From Corynebacterium tuberculostearicum SK141 (GTDB lineage: Bacteria; Actinomycetota; Actinomycetes; Mycobacteriales; Mycobacteriaceae): a stretch of 64,000 nt of DNA. Both the position numbers and the translations under genes were made by a program. The notes under the pieces were generated by a model. That model made no database searches and had not been told where the DNA came from. It worked only from the letters and a program-made list of their open reading frames with translations. The DNA lies in assembly GCF_000175635.1 (NCBI RefSeq), contig NZ_ACVP01000008.1, forward strand, positions 22,537 through 86,536, read 5' to 3'. Shown here one piece after another: positions 55,094 to 64,000 of this stretch (within the stretch, counting starts at the first letter, position 1; the number at the start of each line of letters is the position of its first letter).

Positions 55094-56710
55094 TTAACCC
55101 TTTAAAACATGGGAAACAACTCCCTGTGCTTCTGCTTGCACTTGCTTGAGATGTTCCTCACCCAAGAAAGACTCGGCATAGATTTTGTACTTATCTTCCG
55201 TGCCGGAAGGACGAGCGGCGAACCAGGCATTTTCCGTCGCTACCTTCAGGCCGCCAATGGCCGCACCGTTGCCGGGCGCCTCCGTCAGCTTGGCCACGAT
55301 GTCCTCGCCCGCCAGTTCCGTTGCGGTGACCTTGTCCGGAGACAGCTTCTTGAGGATGGCCTTCTGCTCGCGGTTCGCGGGGGCGTCGGTGCGAGCATAG
55401 GCTGGGGCACCGAATTTTTCCGCCAGCTCCGCATAGCGCTGAGACGGTGTCTTGCCCGTCACCGCGGTGATCTCCGCGGCGAGCAGGTCCATAATGATGC
55501 CATCCTTATCGGTGGACCACACGGAGCCATCGAAGCGGAGGAAAGACGCACCGGCGGATTCTTCGCCACCGAAGCCAATGGTGCCTTCGACCAATCCCGG
55601 CACAAACCACTTGAAGCCGACGGGAACCTCCACCAATTCGCGTCCCAAGCTTTTCACCACGCGGTCAATCATGGAGGAGGACACCAAAGTCTTGCCCACA
55701 CCGGCGCTCCCCCACTGCGGGCGGTGACTAAAGAGGTACTCGATAGCCACGGCAAGGTAGTGATTGGGGTTCATCAAGCCCGCATCGGGAGTGACAATGC
55801 CATGGCGATCCGCATCGGCGTCGTTGCCGGTGGCGAGGTCAAAGTTAGAGCGGGCGTCGATAAGCGAGGCCATAGCATCCGGCGAGGAACAATCCATGCG
55901 GATCTTGCCGTCCGTATCCAAGGTCATAAAGCGGAAAGTAGAATCCACCTCCGGATTCACCACGGTCATGTTGAGCTCGTAGTGGTCAGCGATGGCCTGC
56001 CAATAGTCCACGGAGGCGCCACCCATGGGATCGGCACCGATGCGCAGGCCGGAATCTTTAATGGCCTGCATATCCACCACGTTCTTCAGGTCAGCCACGT
56101 AGTTGTGCACGTAGTCGTGCTTCACGCAGCGCTCGTCCAGCACGCCCGCGACAGACGTCCGCTTCACGCCCTCCAACCCGGCGCGCAGGTACTCGTTCGC
56201 GCGGCCCGCAATCCAATCCGTGGCCTGAGCGTCGGCCGGGCCACCGGTAGGCGGGTTGTATTTGAAGCCGCCATCGCGGGGAGGATTATGGGACGGAGTA
56301 ATCACGATGCCATCGGTGCCGGGGTGAGTCAGGATAGCGTGGGAGACCGCTGGGGTCGGCGTGTAGCGGCCGCGATCATCGACGCGAACCTCCACCCTAT
56401 TGGCCAGCAGCACCTCAAGGGCGGAGACCATGGCAGGCTCGGACAGCGCGTGGGTATCTCGGCCGATGAAAATCGCCCCAGCAACGCCTTGTTCCGCGCG
56501 GTAATCCACAATGGCCTGGGTAATCGCTAGGATATGAACCTCATTAAAGGCGCAATCGAGCGCTGAGCCGCGGTGGCCGGAAGTACCGAAGGACACCTGC
56601 TGATCCGGGTCCTCCGCATCTGGGGTGCGGGTGTAGTAGGCGGTGACCAATTCTGCGATATCAATAAGATCCGTGGGCTGTGCCAGCGTACCGGCGCGCT
56701 CGTGGGCCAT
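55094..56710 (-). CDS. pgm: phosphoglucomutase, alpha-D-glucose specific
   Basis: 538 aa. [17 protein letters not shown] opens the first domain, the phosphoserine loop is [25 protein letters not shown], the metal loop is [14 protein letters not shown], and the sugar-binding loop is [14 protein letters not shown]. The phosphate-binding loop [15 protein letters not shown] ends it. It interconverts glucose 1- and 6-phosphate for glycogen, trehalose and cell-wall sugars. SD AAGGAG. Confidence 0.97.
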   Translation of the reverse strand: MAHERAGTLAQPTDLIDIAELVTAYYTRTPDAEDPDQQVSFGTSGHRGSALDCAFNEVHILAITQAIVDYRAEQGVAGAIFIGRDTHALSEPAMVSALEVLLANRVEVRVDDRGRYTPTPAVSHAILTHPGTDGIVITPSHNPPRDGGFKYNPPTGGPADAQATDWIAGRANEYLRAGLEGVKRTSVAGVLDERCVKHDYVHNYVADLKNVVDMQAIKDSGLRIGADPMGGASVDYWQAIADHYELNMTVVNPEVDSTFRFMTLDTDGKIRMDCSSPDAMASLIDARSNFDLATGNDADADRHGIVTPDAGLMNPNHYLAVAIEYLFSHRPQWGSAGVGKTLVSSSMIDRVVKSLGRELVEVPVGFKWFVPGLVEGTIGFGGEESAGASFLRFDGSVWSTDKDGIIMDLLAAEITAVTGKTPSQRYAELAEKFGAPAYARTDAPANREQKAILKKLSPDKVTATELAGEDIVAKLTEAPGNGAAIGGLKVATENAWFAARPSGTEDKYKIYAESFLGEEHLKQVQAEAQGVVSHVLKG

Positions 56711-56834
56711 GGCGTGCTCCTTGAAGGGTTGGGGTGGTATGCAATTCCAGCTTGCCCGCTCTCCCGTGGTTGCGCAGGACGAATATTCCCCCGGCTGGGG
56801 GTATAGGCAAATTTACTCCATTTCTATAGTTCGC

Positions 56835-56840
56835 TAGATT
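56835..56840 (+). promoter_or_regulatory. -10 element TAGATT of the AGCS gene (leaderless)
   Basis: TAGATT, then 6 nt, then ATG at 56847. Confidence 0.5.
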
Positions 56841-56846
56841 TGCAGA

Positions 56847-58268
56847 ATGGACTCGCTTAATTCCATCCTCTCCGCCATCAGCACCGTGGTGTGGGGACCA
56901 TTCATCCTCATTCCCCTCCTACTGGGCACCGGCTTATGGCTGACCATTCGTTTGGGAGGACTCCAATTCCGAGCGCTGGGCCGCGCGACGCGTCACGTTT
57001 TTGCCACAGACCCTGACGAACAGTCCACCGAGGGTGATATTTCCAATTATCAGGCGCTGACCACCGCCCTTGCCGCTACCGTAGGCGTGGGAAACATCGT
57101 GGGCGTGGCCACCGCGTTGTCGATCGGCGGCCCTGGCGCACTGGTATGGATCTGGATTACCGGCCTCGTGGGCATGGCATCCAAGTACACCGAGGCCTAC
57201 CTGGGTGTGCGTTTTCGCACCACGGATTCCAAGGGCGAGATGTCCGGCGGGCCGCAGCAATACCTAAAGCGTGGCATCCCCGGACCACTCGGATCGGTAC
57301 TCGCAGTATTCTTTGCCATCTTTGCAATTTGCGCCTCCTTTGGCATCGGCAACCTCGCCCAAGCCAATGCTGTGGCCACCAATATGGAATCAACCTTCGG
57401 TATCGCCCCAGCGGCCACCGGTGCAATCCTCTTCGTCTTGGTGGGATCCGTACTCCTCGGCGGAATCCACGCCATCGGGCGCATTACCGCCGCCTTCGTC
57501 CCGTTGATGATCATCGTCTACGTCCTGGGCGGGCTCTATGTAATCTTCTCGCATGCCGCGGAGATCCCCGCCGCCTTTGCGATGATTTTCAGCGATGCCT
57601 TCACCGGCACCGCCGCGGGTGGCGGGTTCGTGGGCTCCACCATCATGATGGCCATCCAATACGGTGTTGCCCGCGGCATCTTCTCCAATGAATCCGGCAT
57701 GGGTTCCGCCGCCATCGCCGCCGCGGCTGCCAAGACCCCGCACCCGGCGCGCCAGGGGTTGGTATCGATGACCCAGACCTTCATTGACACCATCATCGTG
57801 GTCACCATCACCGGCTTGGTCATTGTGGTGGGCGGTACCTGGGATATGGGCCGCGACGAGGCTGGAATCATGACGGCCGAGGCCTTTTCTCGCGTACTCC
57901 CAGGTGACTGGGGTGGCACCATCGTTTCGCTCTCCATTATCTTCTTCGCCTTTTCCACCATCATGGCCTGGGCGTATTACGGCGAGCGTTCCTTGGAGTC
58001 CCTTTGCGGCCGCAAGGCTTCTATCCCCTACCGCATGTTTTTCGCGTGCCTGCTCTTTGTCGGCTCCGTCTCGGAGCTCGAGCTCGCTTGGACCTTCTCC
58101 GACCTAGCTAATGGCCTCATCGCCATCCCGAACCTCATTGGCCTGCTCCTGCTCTCCGGCCTCGTGGCCCGCGAAACCAAGGCCTACCTAGCCTTTGACC
58201 CCAAGCTCAATAAGCCAGTGGATGAGGTGCGCGTGTTCGTAAAGTCCCAGGGGATGGACTGGAAGTAA
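56847..58268 (+). CDS. alanine/glycine:cation symporter family (AGCS) transporter
   Basis: 473 aa, about 11 helices. TVGVGNIVGVATALSIGGPGALVW near residue 75 and NESGMGSAAIAAAAA near residue 280 are the AGCS signatures. Only distantly similar to the other AGCS protein at 4859-6406, so not a recent duplicate. Substrate probably alanine, glycine or serine with sodium. Its stop codon lies within the promoter of crcB. Confidence 0.88.
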   Translation: MDSLNSILSAISTVVWGPFILIPLLLGTGLWLTIRLGGLQFRALGRATRHVFATDPDEQSTEGDISNYQALTTALAATVGVGNIVGVATALSIGGPGALVWIWITGLVGMASKYTEAYLGVRFRTTDSKGEMSGGPQQYLKRGIPGPLGSVLAVFFAIFAICASFGIGNLAQANAVATNMESTFGIAPAATGAILFVLVGSVLLGGIHAIGRITAAFVPLMIIVYVLGGLYVIFSHAAEIPAAFAMIFSDAFTGTAAGGGFVGSTIMMAIQYGVARGIFSNESGMGSAAIAAAAAKTPHPARQGLVSMTQTFIDTIIVVTITGLVIVVGGTWDMGRDEAGIMTAEAFSRVLPGDWGGTIVSLSIIFFAFSTIMAWAYYGERSLESLCGRKASIPYRMFFACLLFVGSVSELELAWTFSDLANGLIAIPNLIGLLLLSGLVARETKAYLAFDPKLNKPVDEVRVFVKSQGMDWK

Positions 58269-58271
58269 CAT
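58266..58271 (+). promoter_or_regulatory. -10 element TAACAT of crcB (leaderless), overlapping the AGCS stop
   Basis: The TAA stop of the AGCS gene is the first half of TAACAT; 7 nt later is the ATG at 58279. Confidence 0.45.
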
Positions 58272-58278
58272 AGGCCGC

Positions 58279-58581
58279 ATGCCTCAGTTCCTCGTCGTGG
58301 GTGCTGGCGCTGCGCTCGGCGCGGTAGCCAGGTACCTCCTCTCCGCCGCGCTCGGCGGCGGCATGCTCCCGCTGCTCGTCATCAATATCCTCGGCAGTGC
58401 CCTCATGGGCTACTTCCGCCCCGGCCCCTTTTGGGGCACCGGCGTGCTCGGCGGTTTCACCAGCTTCGCCACCTTCGCTTTCCTGACCTCCGAGGCCCAT
58501 TGGACCGTGGCCCTGGCCTATGTCCTTGCCACCATCATCGGCTGCGTGGGCGGCTACCTGGCAGGTGACAAGCTGCGATGA
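58279..58581 (+). CDS. crcB: fluoride channel CrcB/Fluc, first subunit
   Basis: 100 aa, four short helices. LLVINILGSALMG and FWGTGVLGGFTSFATF carry the family asparagine and the TxFST-like track. Fluc channels are antiparallel dimers exporting fluoride. It overlaps the second crcB by 4 bp (ATGA), so the two subunits probably form a heterodimer. No fluoride riboswitch was seen upstream. Confidence 0.92.
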   Translation: MPQFLVVGAGAALGAVARYLLSAALGGGMLPLLVINILGSALMGYFRPGPFWGTGVLGGFTSFATFAFLTSEAHWTVALAYVLATIIGCVGGYLAGDKLR

Positions 58582-58937
58582 ATCTTCTCTGCGTCCTTCT
58601 CGGCGGCTTCATCGGCGGCAGCCTGCGCTATGGCTTTACCCGGCTTATCCCCGCCCCCTACTGCACCTTCGTGGCGAATATTTTGGGTTCCCTAGCCCTT
58701 GGCCTGGCCTATGGTTTCACCCAGCTTGCCGACGTCCCCCTTCTCCACCCCTTCCTCGCCCTCGGCCTCGCCGGTGGCCTATCTACCTGGTCCACATTGG
58801 CGAAGGAACTGGGCGAGATGACCAAACGCAAGCAGTGGTGGCGACTGTGTAAGTACCTCTTCTGGACCATTGGCCTCGGCATCGTTCTAGCCTGGCGCGG
58901 CACCATCTGGGCGGCCCGCATTTATCACGGCATATAA
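58578..58937 (+). CDS. crcB: fluoride channel CrcB/Fluc, second subunit
   Basis: 119 aa. GGFIGGSLRYGFTRLIP, TFVANILGSLALGLAYG and LAGGLSTWSTLAKELGEM are the Fluc motifs. The loop between helices is more basic than in the first subunit, consistent with opposite membrane orientation of the paired proteins. Followed by a strong terminator. Confidence 0.92.
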   Translation: MNLLCVLLGGFIGGSLRYGFTRLIPAPYCTFVANILGSLALGLAYGFTQLADVPLLHPFLALGLAGGLSTWSTLAKELGEMTKRKQWWRLCKYLFWTIGLGIVLAWRGTIWAARIYHGI

Positions 58938-58941
58938 GCAA

Positions 58942-58977
58942 AATGGTCTCATTCTCCGCGCGAAGAATGAGACCATT
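58942..58977. terminator. bidirectional terminator, crcB / ABC permease
   Basis: Perfect 14-bp stem AATGGTCTCATTCT/AGAATGAGACCATT, 8-nt loop, between convergent genes. Confidence 0.85.
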
Positions 58978-58987
58978 AGCTGTATAC

Positions 58988-61531
58988 CTAGTCCGCGATT
59001 GCCTCCAATGGCGGCGTCTTTGCCGCACGGTTCGACGGCCAGACGGCCGCGATAATGCCAACGATGGCCGATCCCACCAGCATAATGAGCACCATCGCCC
59101 ACGGAATCTGCGCGGAATCCAATCCCTCATCACCGAGGATCTCGATGAAGGACCAGCCCAAGCCGAGGCCGATAAGGATGCCCATCACCGCGCCGAAGAG
59201 CGCAATCTGCACCGATTCAAGAGTGATCATCGTACGGATCTGGCGGCGCTGCGTACCCACGGCACGCAACATACCAATCTCCTGGCGTCGCTCAATAACA
59301 CCCAAGGTCAAGGTATTAACAATACCCAGCACGGCAATAATCACTGCTAGGGCAAGCAGACCATACAAGATGGAAAGCATCTGGTCGATGAATCCGGCGG
59401 CTTGGCCCGCATACTCCTCGCCAGAATTAACCTGAACCACGACCAAATCCTTGACCGCATCCTCCAGGTTATGGCGCAGTTCTTCCTTGTCATAGCCTTC
59501 TTGACCCAAGACGCCCACCATTTGGACGGTAAAGGATTTCTCCGGTGCGACATTTTCAGCCACATCCTGCGAGAGCACCATATTCTGCACCACTTCGGTG
59601 GGCTTAAAGATGCCGACCAGTTTGGCCTCGGCCTTCTTGTCCTTTTCCGCAGAAGCTACCTTATAGGTCTCTCCTACCTTCCAGCCGTGTTCCTTGGCAA
59701 AGTCTTCGGTAGCAATGAATCCCTTATCCAAGTTGGCATCGCCCTCTACCATGTCGAGCGCAATCATCGACGATGGATCACCATCCGCGGTCATCGTCTG
59801 TTGGAATTGCGGACCATAATCCATCGATGCTTGACCATCCACGGTTACTGGAGCCATACCGATGGTGATGGCCTTATCTACACCCTCGGCCTCAGCCGCA
59901 CGCTTACCAGTGTCCTTCGGTGTTGGGAATTCACCGGAGCTAGGGCCAGAAAGCAGGTAATCAGAAGTGATGTTCTGCTCCACGGTATCGGCCACAGAAG
60001 ACTTCATAGTTGCGCCAAGCATGCCAATGGCGGTCACTAGGGCCACGCCCAAGGTCAGCGCAAATGCGGTGGCTGCCGTACGGCGCGGATTGCGACGCGA
60101 GTTGGTCGCCGCCAGTGAACCAATAGCGCCAAACGGTGCCCCGATTGCCTTGCCCACCGTCGGCACCAAAGGCAACGACAAAGCAGGGCCGGCTAAGAAG
60201 AATCCCACGATGACGCCGAATGCGCCGACGCCGACGAGGATGGCGCGGACGCTGGTTTCGCCGTCGGAAAGCACGCCTGCCAACGCCGCAACAATACCCA
60301 CCAGCAAGATAATGGCACCGAAAATCGTGCGTACCTTCAGCGAAGTTCCGGAAGCAGATTCGGTAGTGCGCATTGCCTCCACCGGCTGTACGCGGCCCGC
60401 GCGCCGTGCCGGCGCCCACGCGGATACAACCGTCACGATGGTGCCCAAAATAATTGGAACTACGATGGCCGAAACGCTCAGGCCCAAGCCGCCATCGAGT
60501 GACATTCCCTGCGCGCTCATGACTGCCTTAATGATTGCGACCAAACCCATACCCGCAATCACGCCAACAATGGAGCCCAGAACGCCAACAATGGCGGACT
60601 CCACCACCACCGAGTTTGTAATCTGGCGACGGGAAGCACCCAGCGCACGCAAGAGAGCAAACTCCTTGGTGCGCTGCGCGACAATCATCGAGAAGGTATT
60701 AGCAATGATGAAGGTGCCCACCAGCAGCGCAATCAGGCCAAACGCGATGAGGAAGTAATTGATGAACTTCAAGGCAGAGGACATCATCTCCGAGGTCTCC
60801 TCAGCCAGGCGCTCACCCGACTCCGCCTTGACTTCATATTTCTCGTTCAGGTGGTCCACCAAGGCATTCGCATCCACTCCATCGGCTGCCGAGACCTTGA
60901 GCTGGCTCGGATCACCGTAGCGCTCCAGGTAATCCTTTTCAGCCATGCTCAGTACGATGCTCTCGCCCTGGTCTACCGCAGGCTCCGAGATGCCAGAAAC
61001 GGTAACCGTATCCTGCTCATCGGGGTGAACCACAGTCAGCTTCTGCCCCACGGAAATGTCGTACTTGTCGGCCGCGGAAGAGTTGATGAGGACCTCGTCC
61101 TTACCGCTAGGCTCCTCGCCCTCCTTCAGCTCATCGGCGCCACCAACGACCTTGTCTTCCGGGTAGAACGGGACAACACTGGCCGTGCCGCCCTGGGTTT
61201 GATAAGCCTCCGAGTTCTCATCGGCCACGACAACGGTCTCCGAATCCGCGATATTGATGTTCTTGACATCCTTATCGTCAGCCAACTTCTGGCGCAGTTT
61301 GTCATCCAGTTTCGCGCCATTGTCGTCCTTTTGGCTCACCACTGCATCCACGCCGCGGAACTGATTGTCCACGGCGGAGTCAAACGTAGACTTTAGCGAA
61401 TTGGTGAACATGAACGAGCCGGCGATAAACGCGGTGCCCAAAACCACCGCGAGAATCGTCAGCCCAAGGCGCAATTTATGCGCCACAATATTACGCAGAG
61501 ACACTCTGCGCATTGCGTTTCCGCGTGCCAT
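58988..61531 (-). CDS. MacB/FtsX-type ABC transporter permease
   Basis: 847 aa. An N-terminal helix (LRLGLTILAVVLGTAFIAGSF) precedes a large outside domain (about 45-250), then two FtsX blocks: helices at about 255-385 and a final set at about 725-845, with further helices between. Repeated motifs ALLRALGASRRQITNSV and GMLRAVGTQRRQIRTMI are the FtsX coupling loops. The ATG follows the stop of its ATPase gene directly. It may export lipoproteins or peptides; no cargo is evident. Confidence 0.9.
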   Translation of the reverse strand: MARGNAMRRVSLRNIVAHKLRLGLTILAVVLGTAFIAGSFMFTNSLKSTFDSAVDNQFRGVDAVVSQKDDNGAKLDDKLRQKLADDKDVKNINIADSETVVVADENSEAYQTQGGTASVVPFYPEDKVVGGADELKEGEEPSGKDEVLINSSAADKYDISVGQKLTVVHPDEQDTVTVSGISEPAVDQGESIVLSMAEKDYLERYGDPSQLKVSAADGVDANALVDHLNEKYEVKAESGERLAEETSEMMSSALKFINYFLIAFGLIALLVGTFIIANTFSMIVAQRTKEFALLRALGASRRQITNSVVVESAIVGVLGSIVGVIAGMGLVAIIKAVMSAQGMSLDGGLGLSVSAIVVPIILGTIVTVVSAWAPARRAGRVQPVEAMRTTESASGTSLKVRTIFGAIILLVGIVAALAGVLSDGETSVRAILVGVGAFGVIVGFFLAGPALSLPLVPTVGKAIGAPFGAIGSLAATNSRRNPRRTAATAFALTLGVALVTAIGMLGATMKSSVADTVEQNITSDYLLSGPSSGEFPTPKDTGKRAAEAEGVDKAITIGMAPVTVDGQASMDYGPQFQQTMTADGDPSSMIALDMVEGDANLDKGFIATEDFAKEHGWKVGETYKVASAEKDKKAEAKLVGIFKPTEVVQNMVLSQDVAENVAPEKSFTVQMVGVLGQEGYDKEELRHNLEDAVKDLVVVQVNSGEEYAGQAAGFIDQMLSILYGLLALAVIIAVLGIVNTLTLGVIERRQEIGMLRAVGTQRRQIRTMITLESVQIALFGAVMGILIGLGLGWSFIEILGDEGLDSAQIPWAMVLIMLVGSAIVGIIAAVWPSNRAAKTPPLEAIAD

Positions 61532-62260
61532 TTAGCCCTCAATCTCCGCCATTACCTGGTGAATGGCCTCCATCGTCGGATTGTGCAACTCATTCACTAG
61601 CTTGCCGTCAGCAAGGAAAACCACCCGGTCCGCATATGAGGCGGCCTTGGCATCGTGTGTCACGATGACCACTGTTTGGTCGTCCTTATCCACCGCGGTT
61701 CGCAAAATGTCGAGCACCTCGGCCGAAGAATTCGAGTCCAGGTTGCCCGTTGGCTCATCGCCGAAGATGATTTCTGGCCGAGAAACCAATGCACGAGCAC
61801 AGGCCACGCGCTGCTGCTGTCCGCCAGACAATTCAGCTGGGCGGTGTTCCAGGCGCTCCGCAAGGCCAAGGCGGCTAGTGACCTCCTCAAACCACTGCTT
61901 ATCGACGCCCTTACCCGCAATATCCGTAGGCAGCGTAATGTTTTCCGCCGCAGTCAGCGTGGGCACAAGGTTAAAGGACTGGAAAATAAAGCCCAGCCGG
62001 TCACGACGCAGGGCCGTAATGTCTTTGTCATTGAGCGCCGACATATCGGTATCACCGATAAATGCTGATCCGGAGGTCGCTGAATCGAGACCAGCCATGG
62101 TGTGCATCAGCGTCGACTTACCGGAACCCGATGGGCCCATGATCGCCGTGAATTCGTTCTTGCCGAATTCAATGGATACATGATCAAGAGCGACGACAGC
62201 TGTGTCATCGCTTCCGTATTGCTTAAACAAGTCAACGGCGCGAGCCGCAGCATCATTCAT
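61532..62260 (-). CDS. MacB/LolD-type ABC transporter, ATP-binding protein
   Basis: 242 aa. Walker A is GPSGSGKSTLMHTMAGLD, the signature is LSGGQQQRVACARAL, and Walker B is EIIFGDEPTGNLDS. The switch His is in VIVTHDAKAASY. SD AAGGAG. It pairs with the FtsX-type permease encoded directly downstream. Confidence 0.95.
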   Translation of the reverse strand: MNDAAARAVDLFKQYGSDDTAVVALDHVSIEFGKNEFTAIMGPSGSGKSTLMHTMAGLDSATSGSAFIGDTDMSALNDKDITALRRDRLGFIFQSFNLVPTLTAAENITLPTDIAGKGVDKQWFEEVTSRLGLAERLEHRPAELSGGQQQRVACARALVSRPEIIFGDEPTGNLDSNSSAEVLDILRTAVDKDDQTVVIVTHDAKAASYADRVVFLADGKLVNELHNPTMEAIHQVMAEIEG

Positions 62261-62411
62261 GAGACAAATTCTCCTTGTAAATGGGAAATTACCTATTTAA
62301 GTCTAGCGACCGTGGCCTCCGGCCAACATCATCCCTGAGGAGGAAAACGGCATACGAGAGCCCGGCACCACCGTTCTCGTGGGTCTCACACTGCGGGCTC
62401 CGGCCTACTTC

Positions 62412-63653
62412 CTAGCCCTCCTTTCTCTGTGTTCGTTGTTGTTGGTGTGTGAGGTATTGGGCCCAGGTGTGGTTCCAGTGGGTTTGGTGTGTGGCTAGTG
62501 GTCCGGTGGGGTGGTCTAGTTGGTAGGTACCGTCGTGGTGGAGCCAGGCGATGGTGCCGGTAATCGGGTCGAGGATGTAATGGATTCTGCGGTCGGTTTT
62601 GATGTTGTGGTGGTGTTGGCAGAGGTTTACTAAATTGTCTGGGCTGGTTGGCCCGCCGAGGTGGTATTCGATGCGGTGGTCGAGTTGGCACCGGGTGGCG
62701 GGGACGGTACAGCCGGGCCAGCGGCAGGTAGCGTCTCTGCCTTGGGTGTAGGCGCGGATGTCGGTGGTGGGGGTGTACGAGTCTGCCTCGTCGGCTAAGA
62801 GTCGGTGGATGAAGGTGTTGTCTGTGGGGGCATGGTTGAGGTTTATCCATCCGGCACCGGGGTGGAAGACGAGGTTGGCTTTCTCGTTTGTGGTGAAGGT
62901 GTTGATGGCAACACTGGTGTGGGCGTCTTCCAAGATGAGGTCGATGAGTGCTTGTGCTGCGGTGGTGGTGGTCTGGTTGGTGTAGGCGTCGATGTGGCGG
63001 GCGATGATGGTGGCGGTGGCACTATCGCAGGTCAAAGATAGTGTGGTGGTGTTATCCGGGTTGTAGTTGATGCGCAGACGCGGTTCGGGTTGTTGTTCTT
63101 TGTCTTCGGGGCGCAGGTGGGTGTCGATGAAGGTGCGAATGAAGCGGCGAAGGTCGGCGTCGGTGGGGACTGTTTGGTTGGGTGTGGTGGGGGTCAGAAA
63201 GTCTGCGAGTGCGGCGTCGATGGCTTCGAGGTGGTCTGGGTTGTCTTCTAGGCGGGTGAGTTCGCGGTCGATGATGCGCAGTTTGGTCAGGTCGAGTATC
63301 CAGTGCTGGCCTTGGACTTGCGTAACGAGGGGTAGTTGCCGCATGCGGAAGTGAGCGCGCAGGAAGCCTAGAAGCTTGAAGTAAGAGATGCCGAGGTCTT
63401 TGGCGAGGCTGATAAGGCTCAGGTCAACATCCTCGTCTAGTTGGGGGAGGATGGCTCGGTAGAGGAACCAGGAGGTTTTGCGGGTGTAGGTGCCGGCTTT
63501 GCCGATGTGGTTGCCGGGTGCGTTGGTGGTGTAGAACGCTTCCGGCACATCACCATCGTCTAGGGGACCGGTATCGGGGTGATCGGAAATGAGGAGGGTG
63601 TCTGGGTAGTCGAGGGTGGTATCTGGTTCGGGTTGGGTGAGTGTGGCAGTCAT
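62412..63653 (-). CDS. HNH endonuclease-motif protein (13E12/DUF222-like)
   Basis: 413 aa. A helical DUF222-like region (about 80-300) leads to CRWPGCTVPATRCQLDHRIEYHLGGPTSPDNLVNLCQHHHNIKTDRR, an intact HNH zinc-type motif. The coding strand is unusually rich in A and C and poor in G (Thr ACC, His CAC, Pro codons), unlike neighbouring genes, and Thr is very common. This base bias and the multicopy family suggest transfer. A shorter relative is at 15911-16897. Confidence 0.82.
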   Translation of the reverse strand: MTATLTQPEPDTTLDYPDTLLISDHPDTGPLDDGDVPEAFYTTNAPGNHIGKAGTYTRKTSWFLYRAILPQLDEDVDLSLISLAKDLGISYFKLLGFLRAHFRMRQLPLVTQVQGQHWILDLTKLRIIDRELTRLEDNPDHLEAIDAALADFLTPTTPNQTVPTDADLRRFIRTFIDTHLRPEDKEQQPEPRLRINYNPDNTTTLSLTCDSATATIIARHIDAYTNQTTTTAAQALIDLILEDAHTSVAINTFTTNEKANLVFHPGAGWINLNHAPTDNTFIHRLLADEADSYTPTTDIRAYTQGRDATCRWPGCTVPATRCQLDHRIEYHLGGPTSPDNLVNLCQHHHNIKTDRRIHYILDPITGTIAWLHHDGTYQLDHPTGPLATHQTHWNHTWAQYLTHQQQRTQRKEG

Positions 63654-64000
63654 GGACGGGGCACTCCAGCAGAGAAGAACAGTAGTCGTATGTGTTTTCT
63701 AACGAGTGCCTTTATAGTATCCCGACTAGTGGACATGTGCCTCGGGTGGGGGTGTTTATGTTCGAATAGGATACCCTAAACCTGCAGGGATCCCCAGAGT
63801 CGCACCACAACCAACAGCGGGGGTAAAAGCAAAGGTTGAGGGTTCGTTGCCTACTACTCCCCCAGGCAAGCACGTGCAGCATAACGACGTCTAAGGGCAA
63901 TGAACGAGTGTGACCAAGCGTCGTCGCGCAACGACGGCTTCCGTAAAACGTGGAAAAAGGGAAGGGGACGGTGGTGTTCCGTCCTCTTCCCTTTCTTGGG
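63654..64000. other. 347-bp region at the window end
   Basis: Left part: probable promoter of the HNH gene (minus-strand TATAAA/TACTAT near 63715). Middle: a small CGTCGT/ACGACG hairpin near 63919-63936. Right end: a strong hairpin. No tRNA or ORF with a credible start was seen. Confidence 0.45.
63956..63994. terminator. terminator of a gene beyond the window
   Basis: 16-bp stem AAAGGGAAGGGGACGG/CCGTCCTCTTCCCTTT with one G-T pair and a 7-nt loop. T-rich on the minus strand. Confidence 0.6.

Noticed and set aside
58200..58279. Fluoride riboswitch before crcB
   Set aside because: The start appears leaderless and the preceding sequence is coding; no crcB-motif fold seen.

Overview
This window is a chromosomal segment of a Corynebacterium species. 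The evidence is the gene content and order: copD-ctaG fusion, DUF3618, DUF2017-clpS-pncB-dinG, a cpdA-type phosphodiesterase with murI, and nrdHIE-gntR-nrdF-ctaD-serB. It also shows many leaderless starts (TANNNT followed by 6-7 nt and ATG/GTG), a DtxR-type iron box and NrdR boxes. The order from rdgB to pgm matches, from memory, Corynebacterium glutamicum around cg2757-cg2802 and partly Mycobacterium tuberculosis Rv1329c-Rv1343c. A pyruvate formate-lyase locus, absent from C. glutamicum, and a secreted lipase suggest a facultatively anaerobic, host-associated species. The species itself cannot be named from the sequence alone.

Layout. 1-8.4 kb: a stand-alone ssb (cut by the window edge), copD-ctaG, a LysR regulator, tRNA-Arg, an SDR oxidoreductase, an AGCS amino-acid symporter, oligoribonuclease, tRNA-His and a luciferase-like oxidoreductase. 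8.4-14.7 kb: an L,D-transpeptidase, tRNA-Lys, an iron-siderophore ABC importer with a DtxR box, glutaminase-STAS and DUF3618. 14.7-20.3 kb: bcp, a TetR regulator, a 13E12-type HNH protein, bioD-bioA and a POT peptide transporter. 20.4-28.4 kb: an SPFH protein, an alpha/beta hydrolase, the pfl operon and a purine permease fused to an OHCU-decarboxylase-like domain. 28.4-38.9 kb: DUF4230, tRNA-Leu, two small membrane proteins, rdgB, rph, cpdA-type, murI, rhomboid, P1 peptidase, DUF2017, clpS, pncB and dinG. 38.8-47.9 kb: a PTH2-type hydrolase, serB, ctaD, nrdF, gntR and nrdE-nrdI-nrdH. 48-58.9 kb: lipase, zinc-free L36, a sugar transporter, nadE, a fructosamine kinase, DUF805, a thioredoxin-reductase-like enzyme, tRNA-Ala, dsbA-mauE-pgm, an AGCS symporter and crcB-crcB. 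59-64 kb: a MacB-type ABC exporter and a second 13E12-type HNH protein.

The most unusual item is the pyruvate formate-lyase. The large subunit (695 aa, catalytic Cys415-Cys416) stops just before the glycyl-radical domain. That domain is a separate 83-aa gene (RVSGYA, Gly58) with its own ribosome binding site, 42 nt downstream and in the same frame, followed by the activase gene. The enzyme therefore looks permanently split, with its oxygen-sensitive radical domain as a small replaceable subunit.

Other points worth a second look are an 11-bp word (GCTTGCCGACG) found 13 times inside genes, a terminator-like hairpin in the nrdHIE leader, and a terminator whose loop and 3' arm contain the promoter and start codon of the next gene. 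No CRISPR array, insertion sequence or prophage was seen.
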